This document shows positions 21,301-32,800 of a stretch of 64,000 nucleotides of DNA, one piece after another. The DNA is taken from positions 124,001 to 188,000 of the forward strand of contig JADNRX010000007.1 in NCBI GenBank assembly GCA_015501595.1, in the 5' to 3' direction. Below the pieces are notes generated by a model. It ran no database searches. It saw only the letters and a program-made list of their open reading frames with translations, and had not been told where the DNA came from. Within the stretch, counting starts at the first letter, position 1; every line of letters starts with the position of its first letter. Both the position numbers and the translations under genes were made by a program. This DNA is from Hymenopellis radicata. Lineage: Eukaryota; Basidiomycota; Agaricomycetes; Agaricales; Physalacriaceae.

Positions 21301-24300
21301 GCGGGAGGAATGAAATCGATTCGAGGTTTCAAGGACGCGTTCTCGGCGCCGTACGCGCAGCACACAGGTAGAATACCAGTCGAATAGCATTTCCTACAGT
21401 AGACATACGCGTCGTAGGAGACAGCAGCACTGAGAAATCTGAGACTTTTTAGAAGAACGACCTTTAGACTGAAGGAGGAAAAAGAATACCTGCAAAGTCG
21501 GACTAGGCGACCGTTTAGCGCCGTCGCAAATATCCTCAACGATGAGACCAGCGCCCCAGAGCACCACAAGACCGCCAAAAAGCTGCACTATATTCCTGGA
21601 CACCATGTTTCAATATCAATAAAGTTCAAAGTTGACATAACGATCCGCACTCACCAAAACACGCGGTTCTCTCGTTACGTGCATACCGGCATCTTTTACA
21701 CGTCGCCACGAAGGATACAGAAACCCTAATTCACAGGTGAGCCGAAAACTATTCTGTATCGTTTCAATGAAAGCTTACCTGAAAGTGCCGACTGTGTTGA
21801 TGACGGCAACACTATTCCAGTGTGCCATAACTCCTCCGCATAGTCCGCGGTCGGCGCAGGAAGTCCAGAGGTCGTCGTCGTTGCGGAGTGTCGGGGGAAC
21901 ACCTTCGAGGTCGTGGTAAGAGAGCAAGTCCCAATTCGGACAACGCCGAGTGATCGGGCTTACTTGGACTTGCACCACCACCAAGTCGAGCTCGTTTTCT
22001 GTTTTGAATGGATTTCACATACCCGGCTCCTTGTGCGCGCCTTAAATCAATCGGGTTTTTCTTTACTACTGTTCAATTCACCATCCCGACGGTGCTAGGG
22101 GCCGGAAACGCGTCAAAACGCGTGCTATTCAACTTGGTGTTCGTTCCGCTCCTGCTAATACGACTACTGCTATCTATGACGAGCCTCTCTGGTGCCTTCC
22201 AAACTCAATCTTATCGCGTCGGGACCGGCAGCCTGGGAACATGGACGGCGCTGACGCGGCCTCACACACTTGCCTCCATCCCTCATCTCGTTTCGATCTT
22301 GATGCCATTCCTGTGGGGAATCCCTCCTCGGCGTTAAAGGAGCTTGTGTCTACGACACTCTGGATACTTAATTCAGGGCGAAAACCTTGACAAGAGAATT
22401 CAGAACTCGCTGGAAAGCACGCGGACTCGAAATTGGACTTCAATTCAACAGCGGTATGTGCCTCCATTCGCCTATGACGGCTCATAATATCAATAGACTT
22501 TCTTCTAGATGCACTGAGATCCGCAGACCTCGCGGTCTTGTGATTGTTACGCCACTTTGAAGTTCACGCTGTGGAACCCTCGTTCGCTTGAATACGATTT
22601 CTTTGTTTACGTGGCGGCGTTACCACAGGGTTACGACAACCATATGTATGGATCCGCGAACGTTCGACTTGGGAACCTTCTCGCGTTGAAAAGATCTCGA
22701 TCCGGGACTTGTTGGATTTCATGGTATGTTCGAGTTGTTGCTTCTACCTCACATTGACGACCTGATACTTCTCCTAGCTGGGCTTGCAGCATTACTCGAA
22801 TTGCCGCCGCATCGTTCGGCTCCTTATGCTTTCAATTCTGCGACATTCCAAACACCAACTTACGTGTGGCGCGAATTCCGACATTCCGCGAATTCGGTTG
22901 ACAAAGCCAAATGGATGGGCCTGGAAACAGCAACGTAATAGCCCTCAGATGACCACTGAATGGATGTCGTCAGATCTGGATCTCGCCCGAGATAGATTCG
23001 GATATAAACCTGGACGAAATGGGTGTTCACCCATTTCATTCTTCCTTTCCCCCACTCTCACTCGCCTGTCTCACCCACTACGACCACGATGTCGACGCCG
23101 TCGGTCGTGTATTCGACGTAGTAATGCCGCCCTCGTTGGGATCGCGAGCTCGTCATCGTCGGGTAGGTGTCTTCACTGTCCCGCATGTTCCAACTTGTGC
23201 TCATTGTACGGCGCGTTGTACAGGATGTCGGGACGTCGGGATTCGACTGTTTGATGACTCTCTCTGCCTCCTGTGGAATCGGCTCGTCACACTGGACGAC
23301 TTCAACATGTTCGACTACTTGGCTCTCAGCCCGCTCAACGACGACGGCCCTAGGTCACGGTATGTTGAACTTTCTCGTCAAACATGTTGGTTGATTCAAT
23401 GACTCACCTTCCCTTAGACCTGCTTCGACTTTCCTTCAAGACTTTTCCGAGTTCGTTGATTCAAGGTATGTTCGTATCACTATCGTCTTGATTTTTCTTA
23501 CAACTTGTTCTTAGACATGGACCTTGGATATGCCTTCATCCGGGATTGCTAGGTTCGTCGACTGTCCTCTTATTGTCCATACACTGACTTTTTCTTCTAA
23601 AGACCTCGACTCTGACTACTTCAACCCTCCTTGGATCTCGGTCACTCCGTCACTCAATACGGGGTCGCTATCGCCCCAATGCCACGAAGGTATGTTCGTC
23701 GCCGCCTTCAGCGTGCCTTCGAGATGCTCACTACTCTTAGTCTTCCACCATCAACTTGTTCAACCTTCTGGAGTTCGTCTACCTGAAGCTACGACTACAC
23801 CTTCGCTCTTCGACGCCTTGAGCCCACCGTTCATCGAGGCCCTCGCGGCCATAGACAGTTGTCCTTCGTCAGGTAAGTTGTTCGTCACCGAGTCCATCAT
23901 CGTCTTGTGTACTGATGAACATTTCAAAGGTCGACGTTGTCACTCTACTCCGGTTCGGCGACATCAAGGTAAATCCATGGTCGTCGTCGTCGCGATGCTC
24001 ACCAGCTGCTCAGAGTCATCGACCCTTGAACCTCTTCGAGTTGATCGACCTCAAGTCCAGCCTTCGGTTCTTTGACACCGTCACCTCAAGCAAATCTGGT
24101 GCTTACCATCCTGTTTTCAGACTCGAACGTTGTCTTGCCAAAGAAGGCGGTAAGTTGTTAGCTTGAGCTTGTGTTCGTCAAGTACTCATCTTGCTTCTTG
24201 TCTAGTTCCTACTTTGAGTTCATTTCGTTTCCATCTGCTCTCGCCGGCGGTCTCTGTGGATGTGCAAGGACGCAATCCGCTCGGTAAGCATTCCATCTCA

Positions 24301-24820
24301 GTTTGTATGTCTACCTAACTGTTCCTTTCAGTCTGTTTGTGCGCTGCCCGCTCTCTCGGTAAGCCATATCGGTTACGGTTCGTTTTCTCTGTGTGGAACT
24401 GACCCTATTTACAGGACAACGGCGACTTGAACGACTCGGTAAGCGTGCGAGCTGCCTCTTGGTTTCCTTGTAAAGTAACATTCTGCTCCCCTAGAACTGG
24501 CAAGATAGCTTGAGTACCACGGTAAGCGTCTTTGATACAGTACTTTGTTGATTCTGATGCTCGATGTCTAGATCGGCGGGGTTCAACATCAAATTTCGAC
24601 TTGACGCGGCGAGTTATCGACGCGTTTTGGGAGCTCAGTGTTTGGACCATGGTAAGTGTTAACATCTTATACTTAGCTGAACTGCTTTTGACCGGCAGTT
24701 GAAGACAGGTCAAACTGGGTAACAATTTTGTTACCTCGGAGTTGAACTCGGTAACACTTTTGAAGGAAAACCAGTTTATTTAGTTGATATATACAAAAAG
24801 GTAGGATACTGTTTACGACG
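18330..24820 (+). other. Intron-rich locus with repeated exon modules, unit 2
   Basis: Equivalent of 6381-13320. Plus-strand introns include 19707-19751, 20111-20157, 20545-20596 and one starting at 20866; the later series (23.3-24.7 kb) has GTATGT/GTAAGT donors and very short exons. It carries an additional module around 18.95-19.55 kb with its own hairpin intron followed by GGAGTTATGGCGAG and a long Arg/Glu-rich helix. Joining exons across 20111-20157 and the next intron (about 20359-20405) keeps one frame open for over 200 codons until a stop just before the 20545 donor. No family recognised. Confidence 0.45.
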
Positions 24821-25033
24821 TGGTCTACTGTGCTAACGAGACTGCAACAGATGTACAGTAATGTAGACTAAGTAAATAGTTATGTAGTTCAAGTAAGGCT
24901 CAGGACACGACAGGAGCCGTAAGGCGAGAATGTCGCCGGTGACTCGTCGTGGGCAGGGTTGTCGCGTGAACGACATTGAGAATAGGACGTCGCAGAAGGA
25001 CAAAGGTGTGGAAGTCGGGCGAAGGAGAGCGCA

Positions 25034-25420
25034 ATGGGTGTCGGCGGCGTCGCGGTAAGAGATCGCGTCCCAGCGCGCGCGATGAGAGCGCCGGGTAGGA
25101 AGCTCCCTCCTCAAAGTCGACCCTCCTCAACGTCGCGACCCCCAGAGGCAAGCACCCTCCTCAACGTCGCATCCCCCGAGCTCTCCGCCTCATCCCACGG
25201 GAGACCATCCTCGGAAGAGCACTCCTCTCTTCTCAAGCCAGCATCCTCCTCGCGAGCACCCTCCTCAAGAGCCCACGCTCCACAAGACCACCTCCCTCCT
25301 CAGAGTGTCCTGGCCCCGAGTAAGAGGATACTGCGCCAAGTTGAGGCGGCGTCCAGCGACGTGGAGGTGGACGAGTACGGGGTGCCAGTGTTTAAACGGG
25401 GTAGAGACTCGTTGGCGTGA
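25034..25420 (+). other. Pro/Ser-rich open frame crossing the unit 2/3 join
   Basis: A 128-codon plus-strand frame reads through the C-rich tail and then, without a stop, across the join at 25360 into antisense FYVE sequence, ending in SSDVEVDEYGVPVFKRGRD. In unit 1 the tail frame at this place is broken. It is probably a chance chimera made by the recombination join, but it is kept in unit 2 and partly in unit 3. No family recognised. Confidence 0.2.
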
Positions 25421-25919
25421 GATGGGCTGCCAGAGGACGAGGCTGTCGGTGAGGAGGGAGTAGTTGGAGGTTGACTGCCAATAGGCTCGTCATTCTCAAT
25501 CGGAGTAGCATCCTCGTTACTGTCGTCGTCGCAAAGGGTCTTCATAGGTTCCGGAACATCAACCGCGCTAGGCGACTCTGGCGGACTAGGTAGTCCATTC
25601 GACGTTGGCGGAGAAGACTGCAGCAAGACCACTGGGACTGCAGGCGGCGACTGATTGGCTGCCAAGTTGAAGGCTTCCTTTCCCCAAGAGTCGTAGCCAA
25701 TAATACCGACAACATTCGTGGCAGGCGCTGTCGGCGGCGGTGACGCACTGGGCGTCAGCCGCGATATTGAAACGCTTCGCGAATGCGACTGCGACTGCCT
25801 CTTGGACTACAGCGCTACGGTCAGCGACGAGCTCGAACAGAGCCACGAATGAGGGCTCGTACCCTGTACGCCTGGTAAGGCACTGCCGCTGGCTGGGGAC
25901 TCTCTGGCCCATCCGACAT
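25360..25919 (-). pseudogene. Truncated FYVE gene, 5' part only (unit 3)
   Basis: Start codon at 25919, first intron kept, then a shortened Ser/Pro-rich exon that runs into array DNA. Small deletions relative to unit 1 include a shorter segment before SLAANQSPP. No FYVE finger. Confidence 0.8.
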
Positions 25920-26144
25920 TGGTGACGGATGCTGTGATCGACGTCGACAAATTATGCGCGGCAGGCGTCTAGAACGTCGAAGAGACGGGTTTGCACGCCA
26001 GGCGGGGCCAAGACGGCGGCACGCAACGTGATGGTGTGATAGTAAGGGCGCGTCGCCGGAAATGGCAATCAACTCTTCTCCACATCAACGAGTCATGTCC
26101 GGGCAAACAATAGCACGCCGCCGCAATCAGCTCTTCTCCACATC

Positions 26145-26878
26145 ATGTCCGGCAAGCAACTGAGCAATGGCACTCTCAGTCTTCGGTTTATGCAGAATGC
26201 ACAACGAAAACAGAAACTGGAAGAGGTAAGGCAGAGGTCAAAGACGCCGAGGAATGGTCGATACCCAAGGAAATTCAGGATTCTTGGAAAAAGTCAACAG
26301 AATCGTTAGTCTTGTTGACAGTCGCCCTCATATCTTTGTTGACGCGGTATTAGTGAATCAGTCACCTACGAACACTCATATCTGCCTTTCATCTTTTCCG
26401 AAGATGCTGAACCAAAACGAAGGCGCGTCTTCAAAAAAGGCGTCGAAGTAACGGTTAGCATCTGCTGCTCCAATTCCAATCCTTTGACCTGACTCTGCTA
26501 CAGAAAGATACACCTACTATTGAAGACGCGCCACCCGCCGAACCTCAGCCTGAGGAACCCGAACCGGAGCCCAAGCCTGTGGCGGTACCCACAAAGTTGA
26601 CCTCTCTCAGCTCTGTTCTCTCGCCAAAAGCGAAAAAGGTTAAAGACCCTTCTAAATCTGCGAGACAATCTCTCTTCGAGCCATCCAACGTCGGTGCCGA
26701 CCTAAGAGCCACTCCCTCCGCTCAGAAAGGCTTCATGCAGCCTGCAGGCGTTGACGATCCGACCGAAGCTTCAGGTGACTCTGATATCCTTATGGGCACG
26801 CGCCAAAAGAAGCGGCATAATGACGAAGGATCGTCAAAGACTGCACCTCGGAAGAAGAAGAGGAAGAGCGAAACTTAG
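26145..26878 (+). pseudogene. MPP6 copy with frameshift (unit 3)
   Basis: Carries the same 10-base exon 1 deletion as units 2 and 4 (near 26226) and an intact last exon. Upstream, the leader has an extra short duplication (GTCATGTCCGG) absent from units 1 and 2. Confidence 0.8.
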
Positions 26879-26954
26879 AATAGTAGGTGCGTGTAGGCTT
26901 TTGTGACTGACTATGCATGACCCGCCAACATAGATATGCTGCCTGGACAGCAAA

Positions 26955-27137
26955 TTACGTGTTCATCTCCTTGAACCTGTACTCGCAATGCTGGTCATTC
27001 ATCGGATGGCCCATGATTCTCTTGTAGATGTACAAATATACCCAGCACGATCTTTTCTTCTCATCATCATGGACGATCTCAGATAAATGAATGTTCATGG
27101 TATACACGTGCTGGTGCCTGCAGTTGAGCGCTGACAT
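26955..27137 (-). pseudogene. 3' end of unidentified minus-strand gene (unit 3)
   Basis: Same 60-codon frame as in unit 2, truncated by the LINE on its 5' side. Confidence 0.4.
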
Positions 27138-27143
27138 GAATCC

Positions 27144-27935
27144 AGGCAGACGAGATTCCTTTCAAGCGGGAGGAAAAATACGTCGGCGTAGTTGAATCCT
27201 TACAACGCGCATCACAGTTCCTGGAAGGGTGATCTCGACGCGATGATATCCTCCTATTCGTTTCCTTCCACGCCTGTACGCGCCCTACCTCTCATCCACA
27301 CGCTTTCTAGGGATGCTGTGGACCACATCATCAGATCAATCAAACGCGCCCAACATGCGACCCATGATGCAAAACTTCACGCGTCTATATCATTGTATCT
27401 TCTACTAGTACATGGCCGCCTCGAGCCACAAGAGGATGGACCTTCAAAACAGATTTCCTCCTGCCTCAGACATTATCTCTCCGAGCCTCGAGGTCTCAAT
27501 CCCAGACCATCGTTTCGCGATGACGAGGATCCTGCTCGGCGCTCACAACTTGCACGGCGTACATTCCGAAAGTCCGCAGGCGTCAATTGCTCTACAACAA
27601 TGCCGAATGTGCCACGACCACCTGGAGACGGCGGAACATATGCTGCTCCAATGTGTCGCTGATAACGAGACCATCGACATTCGTCGGGAGTTCTTTCAGC
27701 GCTTGACCCTCGTCATGCGCAAGGTCCATTCCCGCAATTTTAACTGATGCGCCGCGTTGGAGGGCCACGCCGGTGGTTGCTCGTTGGATCTATCACACAA
27801 CACGGAGATGGAAGGCCTTGTCATTGTTGCCCTGTGAGGTTCAAGCAGAGATGGCGCGCCATCTGGATGACAACGCAACGAGGAGTGATGAGACTGCTAT
27901 AATTTTTTGCTACTGTTTCCAATGTATAGCCTGTC
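27144..27935 (+). mobile_element. LINE 3' fragment (unit 3)
   Basis: Same truncated LINE end as in unit 2, including the zinc knuckle with CRMCHDHLETAEH; no differences from unit 2 were noticed in the frames compared. Confidence 0.75.
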
Positions 27936-27996
27936 CTCGAGGGTACCCTAGCTTCAATACTACTACTACAAATTATAATACAAGAAACCTCCGACT

Positions 27997-28765
27997 TTAA
28001 GCCCTCTGTACAGCCTCCAACTCGAAGAAACTGAGGTCCTTCTTCGTCGACGATTTGCCCATGTCACGGCCGATGAGGTGTCCCGGGTGTGCGAAATTGA
28101 AGATATACATGGCTAGCACGACCATGGCTCCGTCAAGAACATCTACACATCATAAGCCATTTGCGGGAATTGTCGAAGAACTGGCTTACTAAAGTACACC
28201 TCCGTGTTGATGACACGTCCATTCCACCCATCGGCTAATTCGATGGTACGGTAGATAGCACTGTATGAAAATAGGTGAGTCCACTGTTTAAATCCATGCA
28301 TGGACAAGGACAGACGGACCGAATGACCAAGCACAGGATATTGAAAAACAATCCAGCGAGCATGTTCTTGATTCTGACGTCCATCTTCCCGCGAAAGTCA
28401 GCATTTGTCAGTGTAGTCTGACTCTGGCTCCGAGCAGGTTCGGGGCCACGGACAGGTCTGCGATGGGAGTAGCGCCACAGGAATTCCGCTGACAAAATCG
28501 AGTAGAGCACAATTATCACTGCGAGCGTAGTCAGTCTCGGAGTTCTCTTCAAGCGAAATCTCACCGAGCTGAAGGATAATACCACCAAGCATGATGTTCG
28601 CACCCAGATTTACACGATTCAGATCATGAGCAGTGGCCGCAATCCCTCCTCCGGTGCCCTGAATAACAAGGGAGACAATGTCCTATGATCATCGACGATC
28701 AGACGCGTTGTAGGGTCATTCAGAACGTGACATGACACGGGAGTCTAAGCGAGAAACCACGGATA
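27997..28765 (-). pseudogene. RTA1-like gene, 3' half only (unit 3)
   Basis: As in unit 2, but homology to the full gene runs a few bases further (to ACCACGGATA at about 28765) before array DNA starts, so it best marks the original break. A short segment present in unit 2 near 17130 is missing here. Confidence 0.75.
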
Positions 28766-29879
28766 CACAAAGTTTCTTCCTTTTCTGGCTGCCGTTCGTG
28801 TCCCATTTGTGCGGCTTGGCTGCCTTTCGTGTCCCGTTTCTGCGGCTTGAGCTGCCGGAGAGTTTGGTACGTAGGAGACGAAATACACTTTCTCGAAAAA
28901 ACGCGAGAAGTTCAACTCAGTTTTTGCAATTTTGACAATAATCTCCCCTCCCGAAGGTATCAGCAAGTGAATTGAAAAGGTGGGGTTACAAAATGCTACT
29001 ACGAAGGTGCGTGACCCGGTATGCACAGTGTGGCGCACAAAAAAAAAAGAATGCTGCAGTCCGACAGCAAGTACCAACTGTGTGGAAGCTGAACGCCGCG
29101 ACATTCAGTCAAGCACGCTCAGACGCCAGGGGTCCACACAGTCCACGGAAGGTGGTCGTCATCACCATGGTACTCGCTCCAGATCAACAGGTGCACGGGA
29201 GAGGGGGGGGAACTGGGGGAACTTGGCTTGCGTCCCAGCCCTCTTTATACTCCCTGGTGGTGGCGGTGCTGTTGGTTCGTTTGTTGATTGCTTTAAAGTT
29301 CGAGCAGGTGATATGACGACACCGGCGCTTGTTAGCCTTTGAGTGTCATCACCTCAACATGCCAGGTCTTCGCGGATTGCTGTCCCTTTACTACACCTTG
29401 AAGCCGCCGTTCCGTAGCTCTTGCACAGTATACATCTTGCCCTGTTTCCCGACGCATCCCGCCTCGCGCTCGACAGACAAGTTCAGACCATCCGAACAAG
29501 TGTGGCAACATTATGTTACCAGGAACGCACGTTTCAAACGAGAGCCGAATTGGTCTTGAGATGTCTTGAGGTTGTTCTCGGTCTACTTGCCCTTGTGGAT
29601 CCTTGTAATCGCCCTGAGGATACGATTCGAATGGATATAAGAATGAGGGGAAAACATAAGTAGAACGGGCTCCAAGACACAAAACATGTTCACGAAATAC
29701 GCGCCATCTAGACCTCAATACAAAGCTTGAAGTTCCGTCAAGGACGGCTCCATGGACTTTGTCTGTTCTCCCACCTTCGAGTCATGTTGCACTTGACAAC
29801 CAGGACATCATGCCCGTGCTCTTCGACTCACTTCGGTGCTGCCCCCCCTCATTGACTGCACTCAAGTTCTGACCACGGC

Positions 29880-32800
29880 CTTCAAACACGTCTGAGGAGA
29901 GGACGGGAAACAGATCGGAGAGTCAGCGCGAGGTTGCTCGCCGCAGGGCAAAAGTTTCGTGTTTTTTTGGTCTCATCAAGCCGCCAAAGTCTGAAATTTT
30001 GCAGGTCAGATTGAATGGCATTTCGACAGGAAAAGCAGTGAGTCACACCTGCATATTGCCTCCGGTGGTCTCTCAATTTGTCCAGAAATGTGTTCAGCCG
30101 ACGGCGACGAGAACGGCGCGAGCACCTGCAGCCGACGTTGATCCCAAGTCAAATCGCGCGATCCTGTACCTGGACGGCGGGTGTCGCTCGCCGCGGGGCA
30201 AAAATGGCGGTGACTTTAGCCTATGTTGTCGATTTGAATCTGACAATTCTTCACGTCAGGTCCGACTCCCATTTGTCTTCAAAACGGTAAGATTTACCTT
30301 TGCTCTTGAGGCCGGACCTCACGACTCTTCCAGAACTGAGCAGGATTCAGCACGAGGAGGATCCATTGTCGAAAAGGTAAATCTTACCTCCATCCAATCC
30401 AGTCCGTATCATCTCAATCGTTCCAGATTCTGCCCAAGGAACGGGGTCGTGACCCGCGATGAACACGTCAACGCAACGCGACCCCATCCGGACTTGAGGG
30501 AGCTCCAGATCTGGACAAGTCCAATTGTCAATTCCCGAAGAATGAATATGAATGGAGGTACGCCACCTTTTGGTTCAACTTACAAAAGTTGAATATCCCA
30601 GGCAGGAACTTCAAGCGAGGAAGGCGACAACAGCGCGAGGCGAGTACGCGGACTCCCGATTGCTTCGTCTTCATCACTCGTGCAAATCCCGCTCTTGGAC
30701 TCACACCGGACTACAGAGTTTCCCCCCGCAAATGCAGCGACAAAGCGAACGACCGAGAAAAAAGGTGAACTCTTCATTATTCACCCCATTCAGCACTAAA
30801 AAATCCGTAGAAACAAGCATAACTTCCACGAAACGACGCCACGCAATATAAACTCGAACCATTCGTTGGCGAGTTCGCCCCATTTGGACCTTGACGTCGA
30901 TCTGGATCTGAGGAAGTTAGCTACGAATTCCGCGGTCTCGGCTAAGGGCATGGTACGTCACCTTTACAACAACCGCCTTCGAAAGTTCAACATGCAAACT
31001 AGGAAATAATTAAGAAGAACCCCAGGGGACGCCAGCGCAGAGCGATAGGACTTACCACAACATCTCTGTAACATCACTCTCCGTCTTGCTGGCGCCAAAC
31101 GCCACGTACTGTTCAACATCAACATCACACCACCGCCATCAACCAACGAGTCCACTCTCGCGTTTATGCCGTCAGCAGCGGCACAGATAGACGTCTTGAA
31201 TGGTAGTACAATCACTCATCAAGTTACAGCATCGCTGACGCCGTCTTAGGCCCGACGACAAGTCGAACCGGTTACCGCGACGACGCCACACTGTAAATCC
31301 AACCAACAAGTTTCCCCCATTCGACTCCAGAGCGAAGCGGATCTACAAGTATAATCAATCACGAGGAAGATTTCAAGAGTAGGAACTAAGGTACGTTACC
31401 TATAGTTGTCGTCATGTTCAAAAGTTGAACATGACTGTTTAGGAAATTATGCGGGACTTACGCCAGGCCATGCTCAAAGGACGACGCGAGTCATCTGCGA
31501 GTGTATCTCGAAATCGGCTTGCATCGTGCGACCCGCGCGCTTGTCGGCTCAACTCCAGAGTCGACATCGAGCTCATCCTCGTCGACTCCGGGGAAGAGTG
31601 GTGTTCCAAATGGCGGCGATTAACAGGGAAAGGATGCGAGTAACATATCTCGGCACAGATCCAGATCTGGTCAAGTTCCCTGAGCCGGAAATCCGCGAAA
31701 GAAAGAAGAGGTACGTACTCACTGTTCATACTCTCTTTCATTAGTAGCTTAACGACGGAACCAGGGCTTCCATGGACAAATCCGAATCCTCGTGAAACGA
31801 CGGCGGCTCCGTACTTGACCTCGAGGATGAAGTACAAGTCGGCAAGCAGGAATGACGCCACACGCGAACTCGAACCATAATGTTCGCCCGATTCGGAAGT
31901 TGATAGCGATTGGATCTGTCAATGGTTTAGCTCCGCGGTACAGTTTCGGACGAGGAACGAACGGTACGTCACCGTTCTAGTCGCTTTGCGAAAGGTTAAC
32001 ATACCGTTCAGGGAATTATGAGCGCCTTGAGCGCCTGAACCGCCGTGAGGTCGAAAGACAGCGACAAGAAAGGGCCTCCTCGACCCCATAACTCGCTTCT
32101 CGACGTCACATCCAAGTCTCCAGCTTCAACCAAGCTCGAACGACGTCGTCAACGGCATCGTCCCCTCTGAATTCAGGGCGACGAGAATCTAGGGATACAA
32201 TCGATGAGTTTGCTTCCGAGATCAGAGAAGGTACGTCACCTTCTCGTTCCAAAGTTTGAAAGCTCAACATACCAACTAGGAAATAATCATAAACCCCCAG
32301 AGGTACGAGAGGCGGATTTCCCGACTCATAGGATCCTCATCAAGTAAGCCGCTCATCGCCTTCCTCGCCACGGCTGCGAGCAGCCCAACATAATGCCCAA
32401 TACCCGACCATGTTCCGACAAGTTCAACGTTGCCGTGAATCCAAGGGCAACAACGCGAGAAGGAGGATAATGTGGTACGTTGATTTTCCACCTAACTCCT
32501 ACATCCATCATATTGTTCTAGGTTCAACGCCGGGTTCAGAGTCACGGTGGCAACGCCACACTTCAAAGTCAGCCCTCCGCGCTAGCGACTTTGACCCCTT
32601 AAGGCTCGAAGCCGATCCAGATCCGCAGAATTCTGTTGTCAAATCCGCGGCCGTTGTGCCGGCAAACAAAAGCAACGTACGTTACCTTGTCGTGATCGTC
32701 TTCGAAAGTTGAACATGCACTTTAGGAAATTTTGAGCGACTTTGGCCGAGAGAAAGAGTTCGATACATGACGGCTCAACAGAGGCCACCGTCGCCATACA

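Larger units (their letters stand above)
13791..25359. repeat. Tandem array unit 2 (about 11.57 kb)
   Basis: Second direct copy. The part from MPP6 to the RTA1 fragment matches unit 3 at a constant offset of 11603 bp with hardly any visible change over about 15.3-17.0 kb. The middle differs most from its sisters around 20.8-21.9 kb, and its far end (23.4-25.3 kb) resembles unit 3 rather than unit 1. Confidence 0.9.
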
